A stretch of 15,873 nt of DNA from an uncultured Prevotella sp. (GCA_938018155.1 CALIIG010000154.1:1-15873), one strand, 5' to 3'; shown: positions 6,933 to 14,380, numbered from the stretch's first letter. Notes: generated by a model from the letters alone, not told the origin. Numbers and translations are program-made.

Positions 6933-8026
6933 TTACCACGTAATTGCTTAATTTTTCGGTCGGTACTAAGCAAGCCACAGGCTGCAAATATGTCCTGCCC
7001 GCGACTGGCCCGTATCGTTGTGTAAAAGCCATGGGCTGTAAGATAGTCGCGGAAACTTTCCATTTTTCTGTCGTCTGCGCCTTTTAAGTCGACGCCGGGA
7101 ATATGGTGAAAGCGAATCAAATTGATGTGACAGTCCAATCCTTTCAGCAGTCGGCATATCTCTTTTGCATGTGCCGTTGAATCGTTAACGCCACCAAAGA
7201 CGATATATTCAAACGTAAGCCGGCGTTGATGAGAGAAGTCATAGTCTTTCAAAAGCTCAACAATGTCGTGTATTGACATGCTTTTTTCGGCGGGCATAAG
7301 GGCTGCCCGTTGTTCGTGTATAGGTGAATGCAGGCTGATTGCCACCTGACAGTCGCTCTCATCAAGAAACCGTTTAAGTTTGTCTTTGATGCCAACGCTG
7401 CTCACTGTAATGCGTTTCGGGCTCCAGGCCCATCCATAATCGGCCGTGAGTATTTCGGTAGCGCGCAACACATTGTCCAGATTGTCCATGGGTTCACCCT
7501 GTCCCATAAATACGATATTGGTGAGTTTGTCAACCTCCGGCAGGCTATAAACCTGATTTAATATGTCTGAAGCCGTCAGGTAACCATCGAAACCCTGCTT
7601 GCCTGTCTGGCAAAAGAGGCAGTTCATCTTGCATCCTACTTCGCAGCTTACGCAAAGAGTGGCGTGCCCTTTTTCCTCCGGGATGTAGACAGTCTCCACA
7701 AAACGCGCAGGCTTTTCAGCGGTGTCGTTCGTGCTTTCTTCTTTGGTGAGTATGGCTTTGGCTTGTGTTTGAACAGGAAAAAGATACTTTACGGTACCGT
7801 CTTTCGACCTTTGGGCATCGATGGGAGCGGCATTTCCTATCTCGCATACTTCGGCAAGACGCTCTCTGTTGGCTTTTGACAAGTTGGTCATATCCTCAAT
7901 TGACGATACATGACGCTCGTAAAGCCACTTCGCTATTTGGCTACCCGTGAAGGCTGGCATGCCAAGAGACTGGACAAGAACCTTTAATTCGGTTAGCGTT
8001 AAACCAAGCAAAGTTTTCCTTTTCAT
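6929..8026 (-). CDS. rlmN: RlmN, 23S rRNA (adenine2503-C2)/tRNA methyltransferase
   Basis: Radical SAM enzyme that methylates C2 of A2503 in 23S rRNA and A37 of some tRNAs. The protein has 365 residues. The [4Fe-4S]/SAM motif is CKMNCLFC, with Cys132, Cys136 and Cys139. A SAM-binding GQGEPM lies at about 176-181, and the methylated/resolving cysteine is Cys350 in AACGLL near the C-terminus. The general-base Glu is in FVETVYIPE (Glu111). All catalytic residues are present. It is the first gene of the minus-strand operon and is divergent from the DUF4922-SpoIID gene; a TATCTTTG box lies 5 bases before its ATG. Confidence 0.97.
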   Translation of the reverse strand: MKRKTLLGLTLTELKVLVQSLGMPAFTGSQIAKWLYERHVSSIEDMTNLSKANRERLAEVCEIGNAAPIDAQRSKDGTVKYLFPVQTQAKAILTKEESTNDTAEKPARFVETVYIPEEKGHATLCVSCEVGCKMNCLFCQTGKQGFDGYLTASDILNQVYSLPEVDKLTNIVFMGQGEPMDNLDNVLRATEILTADYGWAWSPKRITVSSVGIKDKLKRFLDESDCQVAISLHSPIHEQRAALMPAEKSMSIHDIVELLKDYDFSHQRRLTFEYIVFGGVNDSTAHAKEICRLLKGLDCHINLIRFHHIPGVDLKGADDRKMESFRDYLTAHGFYTTIRASRGQDIFAACGLLSTDRKIKQLRGK

Positions 8027-8031
8027 ATATG

Positions 8032-8039
8032 CAAAGATA
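8032..8039 (-). promoter_or_regulatory. Candidate -7 box for rlmN operon
   Basis: TATCTTTG on the minus strand, ending 5 nt before the rlmN ATG, fits TAnnTTTG and the divergent gene arrangement. The implied mRNA would start at or next to the ATG. No exact TTTG lies at the -33 distance. Confidence 0.42.
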
Positions 8040-8082
8040 CAAACTTTTTAAGTAAAGTGGTGTCATTACGCCCTAAAAACGT

Positions 8083-8090
8083 TAACTTTG
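8083..8090 (+). promoter_or_regulatory. Candidate -7 box for the DUF4922-SpoIID gene
   Basis: TAACTTTG (followed by C) matches the Bacteroidetes -7 element and ends 29 nt before the ATG at 8120. The -33 region (about 8059-8063, GGTGT) is a poor match. Together with the rlmN box it makes a compact divergent promoter region. Confidence 0.45.
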
Positions 8091-8119
8091 CAAAGAAACA
8101 GTCGTGAAGAATAACCCTT

Positions 8120-10393
8120 ATGAATGGGACAAAATACAATATAGAGAAGTTCTTTAGCCAGCAACTTGAGGCATGGGACGAGCTGAAATTGCGATATGAA
8201 GCCTTAAAAGATGCAGGCTTAAGGCAGTTGGGCAGTTTGCAATTGCAATATAATCCTGCCCGGATAGTATCTACCGGAGCGAGCATTGACCGACAGACAA
8301 TAGCCGGAAGGCCTTGTTTTTTGTGTAAAAAAAATCGTTCTCATGAGCAATTGACAATTGATTTAAACGATGGCTTTGAGCTAATGGTGAACCCATTCCC
8401 CGTATTACCCCTGCACTTTACTATTGTAAGAAAAGAGCATGTGCCTCAAACCATCCTTGAAAACTATACGGAAATCCATCGTCTTCTTGGGCTTTTTCCT
8501 GAGCTTTTTGTATTTTATAATGGCCCGTTTTGCGGTGCATCGGCTCCCGATCACATGCACTTTCAGGCTGGTGCAGGGCACGAATTGCCTCTGATGACGG
8601 CGTGGAAGCAGGCTGCTCATAGCGGCGAGGTACTTATAAAACAGGGTAATGGTTCTTCGTTATCGATGTTGAAGACTGAAAAATTCAAAGTTTTTATCAT
8701 TAAAAGCCGTTCGGAAGAAGCTGACATGGCACTGTTTAAACAACTCTATAACGTTATGCCGGTAAGAGAAGAAGAAAGCGAACCCCGGATGAATATTGTG
8801 GCATGGCGTGATGGTGACGATTATATTACGGCAGTTTTACCCCGTCGTAAACATCGCCCTGCATGCTACGACTGGGCCGAGGGTGAAAGATTTGTCATCA
8901 GTCCCGGGGCTTTGGATATGGCCGGATTGGTAATATCGCCACGTGAAGACGATTTTAACCGGATGACAAAAGATAAGTTGGCGTCTATTTTAAAAGAAGT
9001 AAGTATTACTGAAAACGATATGGAAAATATAGCAAATAGCCTGAAAGCAGAGAATAATCCGCAACAATTGTCGCATCAAAACACCGAACCTCACGTGGCA
9101 GTAGGTATAGTAAATGGCAAGAAAATAGACTTTATACTGAACAAACCCTATCGTCAGGGCGATGCCATGGTTTCGGGAAAACAGAGCGTTAGTTACGTTA
9201 ACGGTGCTGTTGTTTGGAACGGGCAACGCTACAAAGAGCTTGTTTTTAAACCGCAAAACGATGGCGACTCTTTCTCATTAGAGGATGTAACCATTGGCGT
9301 TAACTTTCATTGGGAGCGCAAAGAAACCCAAACGTTCCTCGGAATACTACGTTTTGTGGTTAACGGTACGGCCATTTGGGCCATCAATGAGTTGCCTGTA
9401 GAGAGCTATTTAGAGAGCGTAATATCGAGCGAAATGAGCGCAACGTCGAGCCTTCGGCTATTGGAAGCCCACGCCGTTATTTCGCGTTCGTGGCTGCTTG
9501 CGCAAATAGAAAACCGCTATTCTGCCCATAAAGGGCAAACGAGTATTTACTCGTGTATAACGGGTAAGGACAAAATGATAAAATGGTATGACCGTCAGGA
9601 CCATACGCTTTTTGACGTTTGTGCCGACGATCATTGCCAGCGTTACCAGGGAATAACCAAGGAAACCAGTGCGCATGTGGCAGAAGCCATTGCACATACT
9701 CGCGGGCAGGTTCTGATGTCAGAGGGTAAAATATGCGACGCAAGGTTCTCAAAGTGTTGCGGTGGCGCAATGGAGGAGTTCCAATATTGTTGGGAAGACA
9801 GCCCGAAACCTTATTTAAAGGCAATAGGCGACACCATGGAGGAAACAATTCCTGACCTTACTGTTGAAGCCAATGCAGAAGAATGGATTCGCACTTCTCC
9901 CGAAAGTTTCTGCAATACACAGGATAAACGTATTCTGTCACAAGTGTTGAACGATTACGATCAGGAAACAACCGACTTCTATCGCTGGCGTGTAGACTAT
10001 ACCCAGACACAGCTTTCGCAGCTTGTTAACAGCAAACTTGATATGGATTTCGGACAAATTCTGGACCTCGTCCCTGTTGAACGGGGCAAGAGTGGCAGGC
10101 TTTGTCAGCTTAAAATAGTGGGTACAAAGCATACGCTTACTATTGGAAAGGAATTGGAAATACGCCGTGTGCTCAGCACAAGCCATTTGTATAGTTCGGC
10201 CTTTGTGGTTGACAAGGAAGGTGTTTGTGCCGACGGTGCTCCGGAAATATTCCATATTATAGGCGCGGGATGGGGGCATGGAGTAGGCCTTTGTCAGATA
10301 GGCGCAGCGGTAATGGGAGAGGAAGGCTATGCCTACGACCGCATATTGGCCCATTATTATCCCGGTGCCGAGCTTAAAGAATTATATCAATAA
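8120..10393 (+). CDS. DUF4922 (HIT/GalT-like) and SpoIID/LytB domain fusion protein
   Basis: A 757-residue two-domain protein. The N-terminal about 300 residues form a DUF4922 domain related to HIT/nucleotidyltransferase proteins: a CFLC pair (66-69), and HMHFQ (His145, His147, Gln149) as the HxHxQ nucleotide-binding motif. From about residue 410 the SpoIID/LytB domain follows: INELPVESYLESVISSEMSA with the expected catalytic Glu near 440, CGGAMEEF, and the C-terminal GAGWGHGVGLCQIGAAVMGE ending in HYYPGAEL. SpoIID proteins cleave peptidoglycan glycan strands lacking stem peptides. There is no signal peptide or N-terminal membrane segment, which is odd for a wall-active domain. An AmpG-like permease follows, suggesting a role in wall-fragment processing (inference). 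Its last codons form the first unit of repeat array C. Confidence 0.9.
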   Translation: MNGTKYNIEKFFSQQLEAWDELKLRYEALKDAGLRQLGSLQLQYNPARIVSTGASIDRQTIAGRPCFLCKKNRSHEQLTIDLNDGFELMVNPFPVLPLHFTIVRKEHVPQTILENYTEIHRLLGLFPELFVFYNGPFCGASAPDHMHFQAGAGHELPLMTAWKQAAHSGEVLIKQGNGSSLSMLKTEKFKVFIIKSRSEEADMALFKQLYNVMPVREEESEPRMNIVAWRDGDDYITAVLPRRKHRPACYDWAEGERFVISPGALDMAGLVISPREDDFNRMTKDKLASILKEVSITENDMENIANSLKAENNPQQLSHQNTEPHVAVGIVNGKKIDFILNKPYRQGDAMVSGKQSVSYVNGAVVWNGQRYKELVFKPQNDGDSFSLEDVTIGVNFHWERKETQTFLGILRFVVNGTAIWAINELPVESYLESVISSEMSATSSLRLLEAHAVISRSWLLAQIENRYSAHKGQTSIYSCITGKDKMIKWYDRQDHTLFDVCADDHCQRYQGITKETSAHVAEAIAHTRGQVLMSEGKICDARFSKCCGGAMEEFQYCWEDSPKPYLKAIGDTMEETIPDLTVEANAEEWIRTSPESFCNTQDKRILSQVLNDYDQETTDFYRWRVDYTQTQLSQLVNSKLDMDFGQILDLVPVERGKSGRLCQLKIVGTKHTLTIGKELEIRRVLSTSHLYSSAFVVDKEGVCADGAPEIFHIIGAGWGHGVGLCQIGAAVMGEEGYAYDRILAHYYPGAELKELYQ

Positions 10394-10549
10394 CCTGCAA
10401 GAATTGCATAAGCAAGGTGCAAGAATTGTATAAATAACTTGCAAAAATTATATAAGCATGCCGCAAAAATGATATAATCGTATGACAAGAATTATATTAA
10501 CAGCCTGATACTATTATATAAACAGGCCGTAAGCTCGTTTTTAACAAGT
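10374..10549. repeat. Spacer repeat array C, 22-bp period, TGCAAGAATTATATAA core
   Basis: Exact 22-bp steps with a 16-nt core and a variable 6-nt remainder: 10396 TGCAAGAATTGCATAA, 10418 TGCAAGAATTGTATAA, 10440 TGCAAAAATTATATAA, 10462 CGCAAAAATGATATAA, 10484 GACAAGAATTATATTA, 10506 TGATACTATTATATAA. A weak unit at 10528 (CGTAAGCTCGTTTTTA) follows in phase. The unit at 10374 (TTAAAGAATTATATCA) is in phase but lies inside the coding sequence and contributes the last residues and the stop. The 6-nt remainders (GCAAGG, ATAACT, GCATGC, TCGTAT, ACAGCC, ACAGGC) are not conserved. The array fills nearly all of the gap before the MFS gene. Confidence 0.9.
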
Positions 10550-10570
10550 AGACAAAAGGAAATCATACTC

Positions 10571-11872
10571 ATGCAAAAGTTTCATGGATTGCAGAAGTTT
10601 ATGAAATATTCACCGTGGCTTTGGGTGCCATCGTTATCGTTTAGTGATGCTCTTCCCAATGTCGTTGTGATGGCAATCTCTGTTATTCTTTACAAACAGA
10701 TGGGGCTTAGCAACAGTGCAATCACGTTCTATACATCGTGGCTCTATCTGCCTTGGATACTAAAGCCGGTATGGGCACCCTTTATTGATTTGATAAAAAC
10801 AAAGCGATGGTGGATTGTTGGCATGGAAATCCTGCTGGGAGCAGCACTCGGAGGCATTGCCTTTACCATTCCAACAACATTCTGGTTGCAGGGAACGCTG
10901 TTCCTTTTCTGGGTTATTGCCTTTACGGGTGCGTCGCATTGTGTAGCCGCCGACGGTTTTTACATGTTGGGATTAGACCATTCTCAACAAGCCTGGTTTA
11001 TAGGAGTTCGTTCCATTGCCGAGCGTCTGGCCACTATTTTTGGGCAGGGTTTCCTTGTAATGCTGGCAGGAAATGTTCAGGTTCTTTTCCGTGGGAGCAT
11101 CTCTTATTCATGGAGTTTGATTTTCTATGGCATGGCAGGGTTGTTCCTTATCGCCTGGGTGTGGCACGGCACAGTGCTTCCCCGTCCTGCCGATGACGTG
11201 CAGCGACAGTATGTTAATGTGCATAAGGTGTGGCATGGCTTTTTGGATACGTTCAAAACTTTTTTTAAAAAGGACGGAATTTTTGTTGTATTGGCCTTTA
11301 TTTTACTCTTTAGAATGCCAGAGGCATTTTTGTCAAAGGTAACAGAATTGTTCCTTATCGATACGCCACAAGACGGTGGTTTGGGGCTTTCACCACAAGA
11401 GTTTGGCCTTGTTCAGGGCACGGTGGGTGCCATAGGAGCCAGCCTTGGCGGACTGCTTGGCGGCTTTGTCGTGAGTCGTAACGGCCTTAAGCGTTGGCTT
11501 TGGCCTATGACAGCAGCGTACACGCTGCCGGCAATAGTATATGTTTTCATGAGTTATGAGTTGCCATTGAGCCTGATGGCCGTTAACCTTTGCGTGTTCT
11601 TTGAGCAGTTTGGCTACGGTTTCGGTCTTACTTTATATATGTTACACCTTATTTATATTAGCCGGGGCGACTACCAAACCAGCCATTATTCAATAGTTTC
11701 GGCCTTGATGTCGCTCTCGATGATGCTGCCGGGGTTGTTCGCCGGCGCACTTCAGGAGGCTATGGGGTATCGTTGTTTCTTTGTGCTTGTGCTGGTTTGC
11801 TATCCCGTTACGTTTCTTGTTGCTTCGCGGTTACATCTTGATGACGATTTCGGCAGACAAGAAGAGTTATAG
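10571..11872 (+). CDS. MFS permease, AmpG-like (possible muropeptide importer)
   Basis: A 433-residue major facilitator with about 12 hydrophobic segments in two halves joined by a basic loop at about 205-225. N-terminal features resemble AmpG: SLSFSDALPNVVVMAISVIL (23-42) and LPWILKPVWAPFIDLIKTKRW (60-80). Other features are CVAADGFYMLGLD (about 126-138) and a second-half glycine-rich stretch GAIGASLGGLLGGFVVSRNG (about 290-309). AmpG imports GlcNAc-anhydroMurNAc peptides for recycling. The SpoIID-domain gene directly upstream supports a peptidoglycan link, but substrate cannot be read from sequence. The ATG at 10571 is used; Met11 (10601) is also possible. No TAnnTTTG box is visible before it, so it may be transcribed from the upstream gene through array C. 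Confidence 0.82.
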   Translation: MQKFHGLQKFMKYSPWLWVPSLSFSDALPNVVVMAISVILYKQMGLSNSAITFYTSWLYLPWILKPVWAPFIDLIKTKRWWIVGMEILLGAALGGIAFTIPTTFWLQGTLFLFWVIAFTGASHCVAADGFYMLGLDHSQQAWFIGVRSIAERLATIFGQGFLVMLAGNVQVLFRGSISYSWSLIFYGMAGLFLIAWVWHGTVLPRPADDVQRQYVNVHKVWHGFLDTFKTFFKKDGIFVVLAFILLFRMPEAFLSKVTELFLIDTPQDGGLGLSPQEFGLVQGTVGAIGASLGGLLGGFVVSRNGLKRWLWPMTAAYTLPAIVYVFMSYELPLSLMAVNLCVFFEQFGYGFGLTLYMLHLIYISRGDYQTSHYSIVSALMSLSMMLPGLFAGALQEAMGYRCFFVLVLVCYPVTFLVASRLHLDDDFGRQEEL

Positions 11873-11938
11873 CTTTATATTTCTGTTAAAACTATATAAA
11901 ACCAAAAACATAAACCGACGATTACGTTGTTTTTTATA

Positions 11939-11946
11939 TATCTTTG
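11939..11946 (+). promoter_or_regulatory. Candidate -7 box for the Nif3-family gene
   Basis: TATCTTTG followed by CGCC matches the Bacteroidetes -7 element and ends 20 nt before the GTG start at 11967. No TTTG lies at the -33 spacing. The surrounding spacer (11873-11966) is AT-rich with a weak TTTATAT/ATATAAA hairpin (11874-11880 with 11894-11900) that may belong to the MFS 3' end. Confidence 0.45.
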
Positions 11947-11966
11947 CGCCATAAACGTATCATAGC

Positions 11967-12797
11967 GTGAAAATAATAGAAGTGGTTAATGCCCTTGAAC
12001 AATTCGCGCCTCTGCCATTGCAGGAAGACTACGATAATGCCGGCTTGCAAGTAGGACTAACAGAAGCGGAAGTATCAGGGGCATTATTGTGTCTGGACGT
12101 TACTGAGGCTATTGTTGATGAGGCTGTAGCCCGGGGCTGTAACCTTATCGTGAGCCACCATCCGCTCATTTTCCATAAGCTGCGACGATTGACAGGCGAC
12201 GACTATGTGCAGCGAACGGTGATAAAAGCCATCGAAAAAAAGGTAACCATTCTGTCGCTGCATACCAACATGGACAGCGTTAAAGGTGGTGTAAACTTTA
12301 AGATAGCCGAAAAGATGGGGCTTGAAAAGGTCAGCTTTCTGGGCAAAACTCAAACGGTAAGCGTACCTTCCCGTGCTGGTATTACGGCTGGCGAAGCCTG
12401 CCATACTGTTGAAGGCGGCGAAGGAATAGCAGGTTATTTGCCCGCCCCTATGGCGGCCGACGACTTTATTATTATGCTTAAGCATACGTTTGGAGCCGAG
12501 TGTGTAATGGCCAATGAGCTTGTCAGGCGCGACATTTGCAAGGTAGCACTTTGTGGAGGGGCGGGCGATTTCCTGCTTGATGAGGCTTTAAAGGCAGGTG
12601 CCGACGCTTTTATAACGGGCGAAATGCACTATCATCAGTTCTTCGGATTGGAACAAAAGATACAGCTTGCCATCATAGGGCACTATCAAAGTGAGCAATT
12701 TACCACCGAAATTTTTCGCGATATTATTACGGAAAAATGTCCTGGTGTGCGCTGCATGATTACAGAACAGAACACCAATCCCATCATTTATTTGTAA
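11967..12797 (+). CDS. Nif3-like dinuclear metal centre protein
   Basis: A 276-residue member of the Nif3/YbgI (DUF34) family, usually a hexameric ring with two metals per subunit; a GTP cyclohydrolase I-like role has been proposed for some members. Visible features are DYDNAGLQVG (21-30), VSHHPLIFH with the metal His pair (about 63-71), SLHTNMDSVKGGVN (about 97-110) and the C-terminal FITGEMHYHQ with metal-binding Glu and His (about 214-223). The start is GTG at 11967, which gives the family N-terminus MKIIEVVNALEQFAP; no upstream ATG fits. Many Bacteroidetes homologues, as I recall, are about 365 residues with a PII-like insert in the middle. This one is short, closer to E. coli YbgI. It is followed after 24 bases by the zinc-ribbon gene. 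Confidence 0.92.
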   Translation: MKIIEVVNALEQFAPLPLQEDYDNAGLQVGLTEAEVSGALLCLDVTEAIVDEAVARGCNLIVSHHPLIFHKLRRLTGDDYVQRTVIKAIEKKVTILSLHTNMDSVKGGVNFKIAEKMGLEKVSFLGKTQTVSVPSRAGITAGEACHTVEGGEGIAGYLPAPMAADDFIIMLKHTFGAECVMANELVRRDICKVALCGGAGDFLLDEALKAGADAFITGEMHYHQFFGLEQKIQLAIIGHYQSEQFTTEIFRDIITEKCPGVRCMITEQNTNPIIYL

Positions 12798-12821
12798 ACA
12801 TTTAAAACAAATCATAGCATT

Positions 12822-13658
12822 ATGGCAAAGAAAGATCCTACAGATTTGACAGTGGAAGAGAAGCTGAAAACACTTTATCAGCTTCAGGTTACCTTGTCGG
12901 CAATTGACGAGAAGCGTGCCTTGCGCGGTGAACTGCCCCTTGAAGTTCAGGACCTTGAGGATGAAATTGCTGGTCTTAACACCCGTCGCGAGAAGATAGA
13001 AGACGAGATTAACGACTTCCAATCAGCTGTTGCGCAGAAGCGTAACGAAATAGAGACGGCTCAACAAAGCGTTGATCGTTATAAAAGTCAGCTTGACGAG
13101 GTAAGGAATAACCGCGAATATGATACACTTACCAAGGAGATTGAGTTCCAGTCGCTTGAAATAGAGCTGTGTAATAAGAAAATTAAGGAAGCTGCATTAC
13201 GTATTGCAGAGCGACAGGAAGACCTGCAAAAGACGGCTGAAACCATTGAGGAGCGTCAGAAAGACTTGGTTCAGAAGCGTGGCGAACTGCAGGAAATTAT
13301 GCAGGAAACACGCGAGGAGGAAGAACGTTTAAAGGAGAAAGCCCGCGACCTGGAAACGAAAATAGAGCCTCGTTTGCTCACCAGCTTTAAACGTATACGT
13401 AAGGGAGCGCGCAACGGACTGGGCATTGTGTATGTGCAGCGTGATGCCTGCGGCGGCTGTTTCAACAAGATTCCGCCACAGCGTCAGTTGGATATTAAGA
13501 TTCATAAGAAGATTATTGTATGCGAATATTGTGGTAGAATCCTCATCGATCCGGAGTTGGCAGGTGTTCAAACAGCTGCGGTTGCTGAGGAAAAGCCCAG
13601 GCGTAAGCGTACAACGCGAAAGAAAAAGACCGAAGAAACCAATGCTGCTGAAGCATAA
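12822..13658 (+). CDS. Coiled-coil C4-type zinc-ribbon protein
   Basis: A 278-residue protein with a long charged coiled coil at about 10-185 (heptad-rich Glu, Lys, Arg, Gln) followed by a zinc ribbon with two CxxC knuckles: Cys210/Cys213 (CGGC) and Cys234/Cys237 (CEYC). The tail is strongly basic then acidic (RRKRTTRKKKTEE). The architecture matches the zf-RING_7 / CT398-type family, thought to bind nucleic acid or act as a scaffold; the exact role is unknown. It commonly follows the Nif3 gene in Bacteroidetes, and the 24-base gap here argues for one transcript. ATG at 12822, preceded by AAATCATAGCATT without a Shine-Dalgarno site. Confidence 0.9.
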   Translation: MAKKDPTDLTVEEKLKTLYQLQVTLSAIDEKRALRGELPLEVQDLEDEIAGLNTRREKIEDEINDFQSAVAQKRNEIETAQQSVDRYKSQLDEVRNNREYDTLTKEIEFQSLEIELCNKKIKEAALRIAERQEDLQKTAETIEERQKDLVQKRGELQEIMQETREEEERLKEKARDLETKIEPRLLTSFKRIRKGARNGLGIVYVQRDACGGCFNKIPPQRQLDIKIHKKIIVCEYCGRILIDPELAGVQTAAVAEEKPRRKRTTRKKKTEETNAAEA

Positions 13659-13682
13659 TTCTTCAGTAAAATAAACCAGTTA

Positions 13683-13753
13683 ACGCTATAAGACGGTGGA
13701 GAAAAGCCTTCGACAGCGTGGTGCTACCATCCATTTTTAAACGCTTATAGCGT
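13683..13753 (+). ncRNA. Candidate structured RNA or 3' UTR element
   Basis: Ten bases ACGCTATAAG (13683-13692) pair perfectly with CTTATAGCGT (13744-13753), enclosing 51 nt. Inside, GGTGG (13695-13699) can pair with CCATC (one G-U), and smaller GC hairpins are possible. The element starts 25 bases after the zinc-ribbon stop and ends 12 bases before a strong terminator, so it would form the 3' end of that transcript or an independent small RNA. It does not match tRNA, SRP RNA, 6S or RNase P RNA as far as I can recognise. Confidence 0.4.
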
Positions 13754-13764
13754 AGTAGCATAAC

Positions 13765-13813
13765 CCCCATACCTTTTTTCTGTGTAGGAAAAAGGGTATG
13801 GGGTTTCTATTTT
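13765..13813 (+). terminator. Intrinsic terminator after the zinc-ribbon gene
   Basis: CCCCATACC (13765-13773) pairs with GGTATGGGG (13795-13803). The stem continues inward through a T-run against GGAAAAA, and the hairpin is followed by TTTCTATTTT. It is strong on the plus strand and has no U-tract on the minus strand. It ends the Nif3/zinc-ribbon transcript. Confidence 0.85.
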
Positions 13814-13987
13814 AACGTAATTTTCGGCAGATTGTTCCTGCATAATGGAGCTGAGAAAACAGGTGCAGAATAATTCGATGAGATGCTTTTAAAGGGATTT
13901 TTGTTGCCATTTTATCAAACGAAATTGTAAAGATAAATTGCTGATTTTTTTGCATGTCAAAAATAGATGAAATAGAAAAGAAACGGT

Positions 13988-14229
13988 CTTGATTCTGGTA
14001 CCTTTTTACGATAATATTGTTATTTTCGAATCTTTATTTTGTGCTTGTTTTGCCATTATGGGGCAATTGTGTTGTGTTTACGTCGTAAAGGTCTCGCGTT
14101 TACATCGTAATCGCGTTGCGTTTACGGCGTAATGTACTGACCTTTATGGCGTAATCGCGGGTCAATAGTGCCGTAGTCGCAAAAGTCTCATGATGTAACG
14201 AAAATACGTTTTTATCGTGTTTTGCAATA
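13988..14229. repeat. Spacer repeat array B, 22-bp period, GTTTACGTCGTAA core
   Basis: Units step by exactly 22 bp: 14054 CATTATGGGGCAATTG, 14076 GTTTACGTCGTAAAGG, 14098 GTTTACATCGTAATCG, 14120 GTTTACGGCGTAATGT, 14142 CTTTATGGCGTAATCG, 14164 AATAGTGCCGTAGTCG, with weaker in-phase units at 14186 (TCTCATGATGTAACGA) and 14208 (GTTTTTATCGTGTTTT). Upstream, 14032 (CTTTATTTTGTGCTTG), 14010 and 13988 keep partial matches in the same phase. The best unit holds a dyad, TTTACG-T-CGTAAA. It lies between convergent genes. The central units (14076-14163) are clear; the outer ones are decayed and less certain. Confidence 0.8.
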
Positions 14230-14380
14230 AATAACTGAATTACAACGAGTTATGGAAATTGTCAGGAAATGGCGTATTTGCAAAAACAAAAAGTGTGGTC
14301 CGAAATAATCGCAGCACGAAGAGGTTGTTGTAAAATTATTTCGTACTTGTAAAAGCGAATGGATGTGCCAGAAATAGCAG

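Larger units (their letters stand above)
13659..14380. other. 722-bp spacer between convergent genes
   Basis: Lies between the 3' ends of the zinc-ribbon gene (plus) and the DjlA-like gene (minus), so it should hold no promoters for either. In order it contains a possible structured RNA (13683-13753), a strong plus-strand terminator (13765-13813), an AT-rich stretch with no recognised feature (13814-13987), repeat array B (13988-14229), and an unremarkable AT-rich end (14230-14380). No ORF with coding character was seen. Confidence 0.7.

Noticed and set aside
10374..10549. Array C as a CRISPR array
   Set aside because: The remainder between cores is only 6 nt, the cores are degenerate, and there are no cas genes in the window.
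13683..13753. The folded element as a tRNA or known housekeeping RNA
   Set aside because: No cloverleaf, T-loop or anticodon arm fits, and no signature of SRP, 6S or RNase P RNA was recognised.
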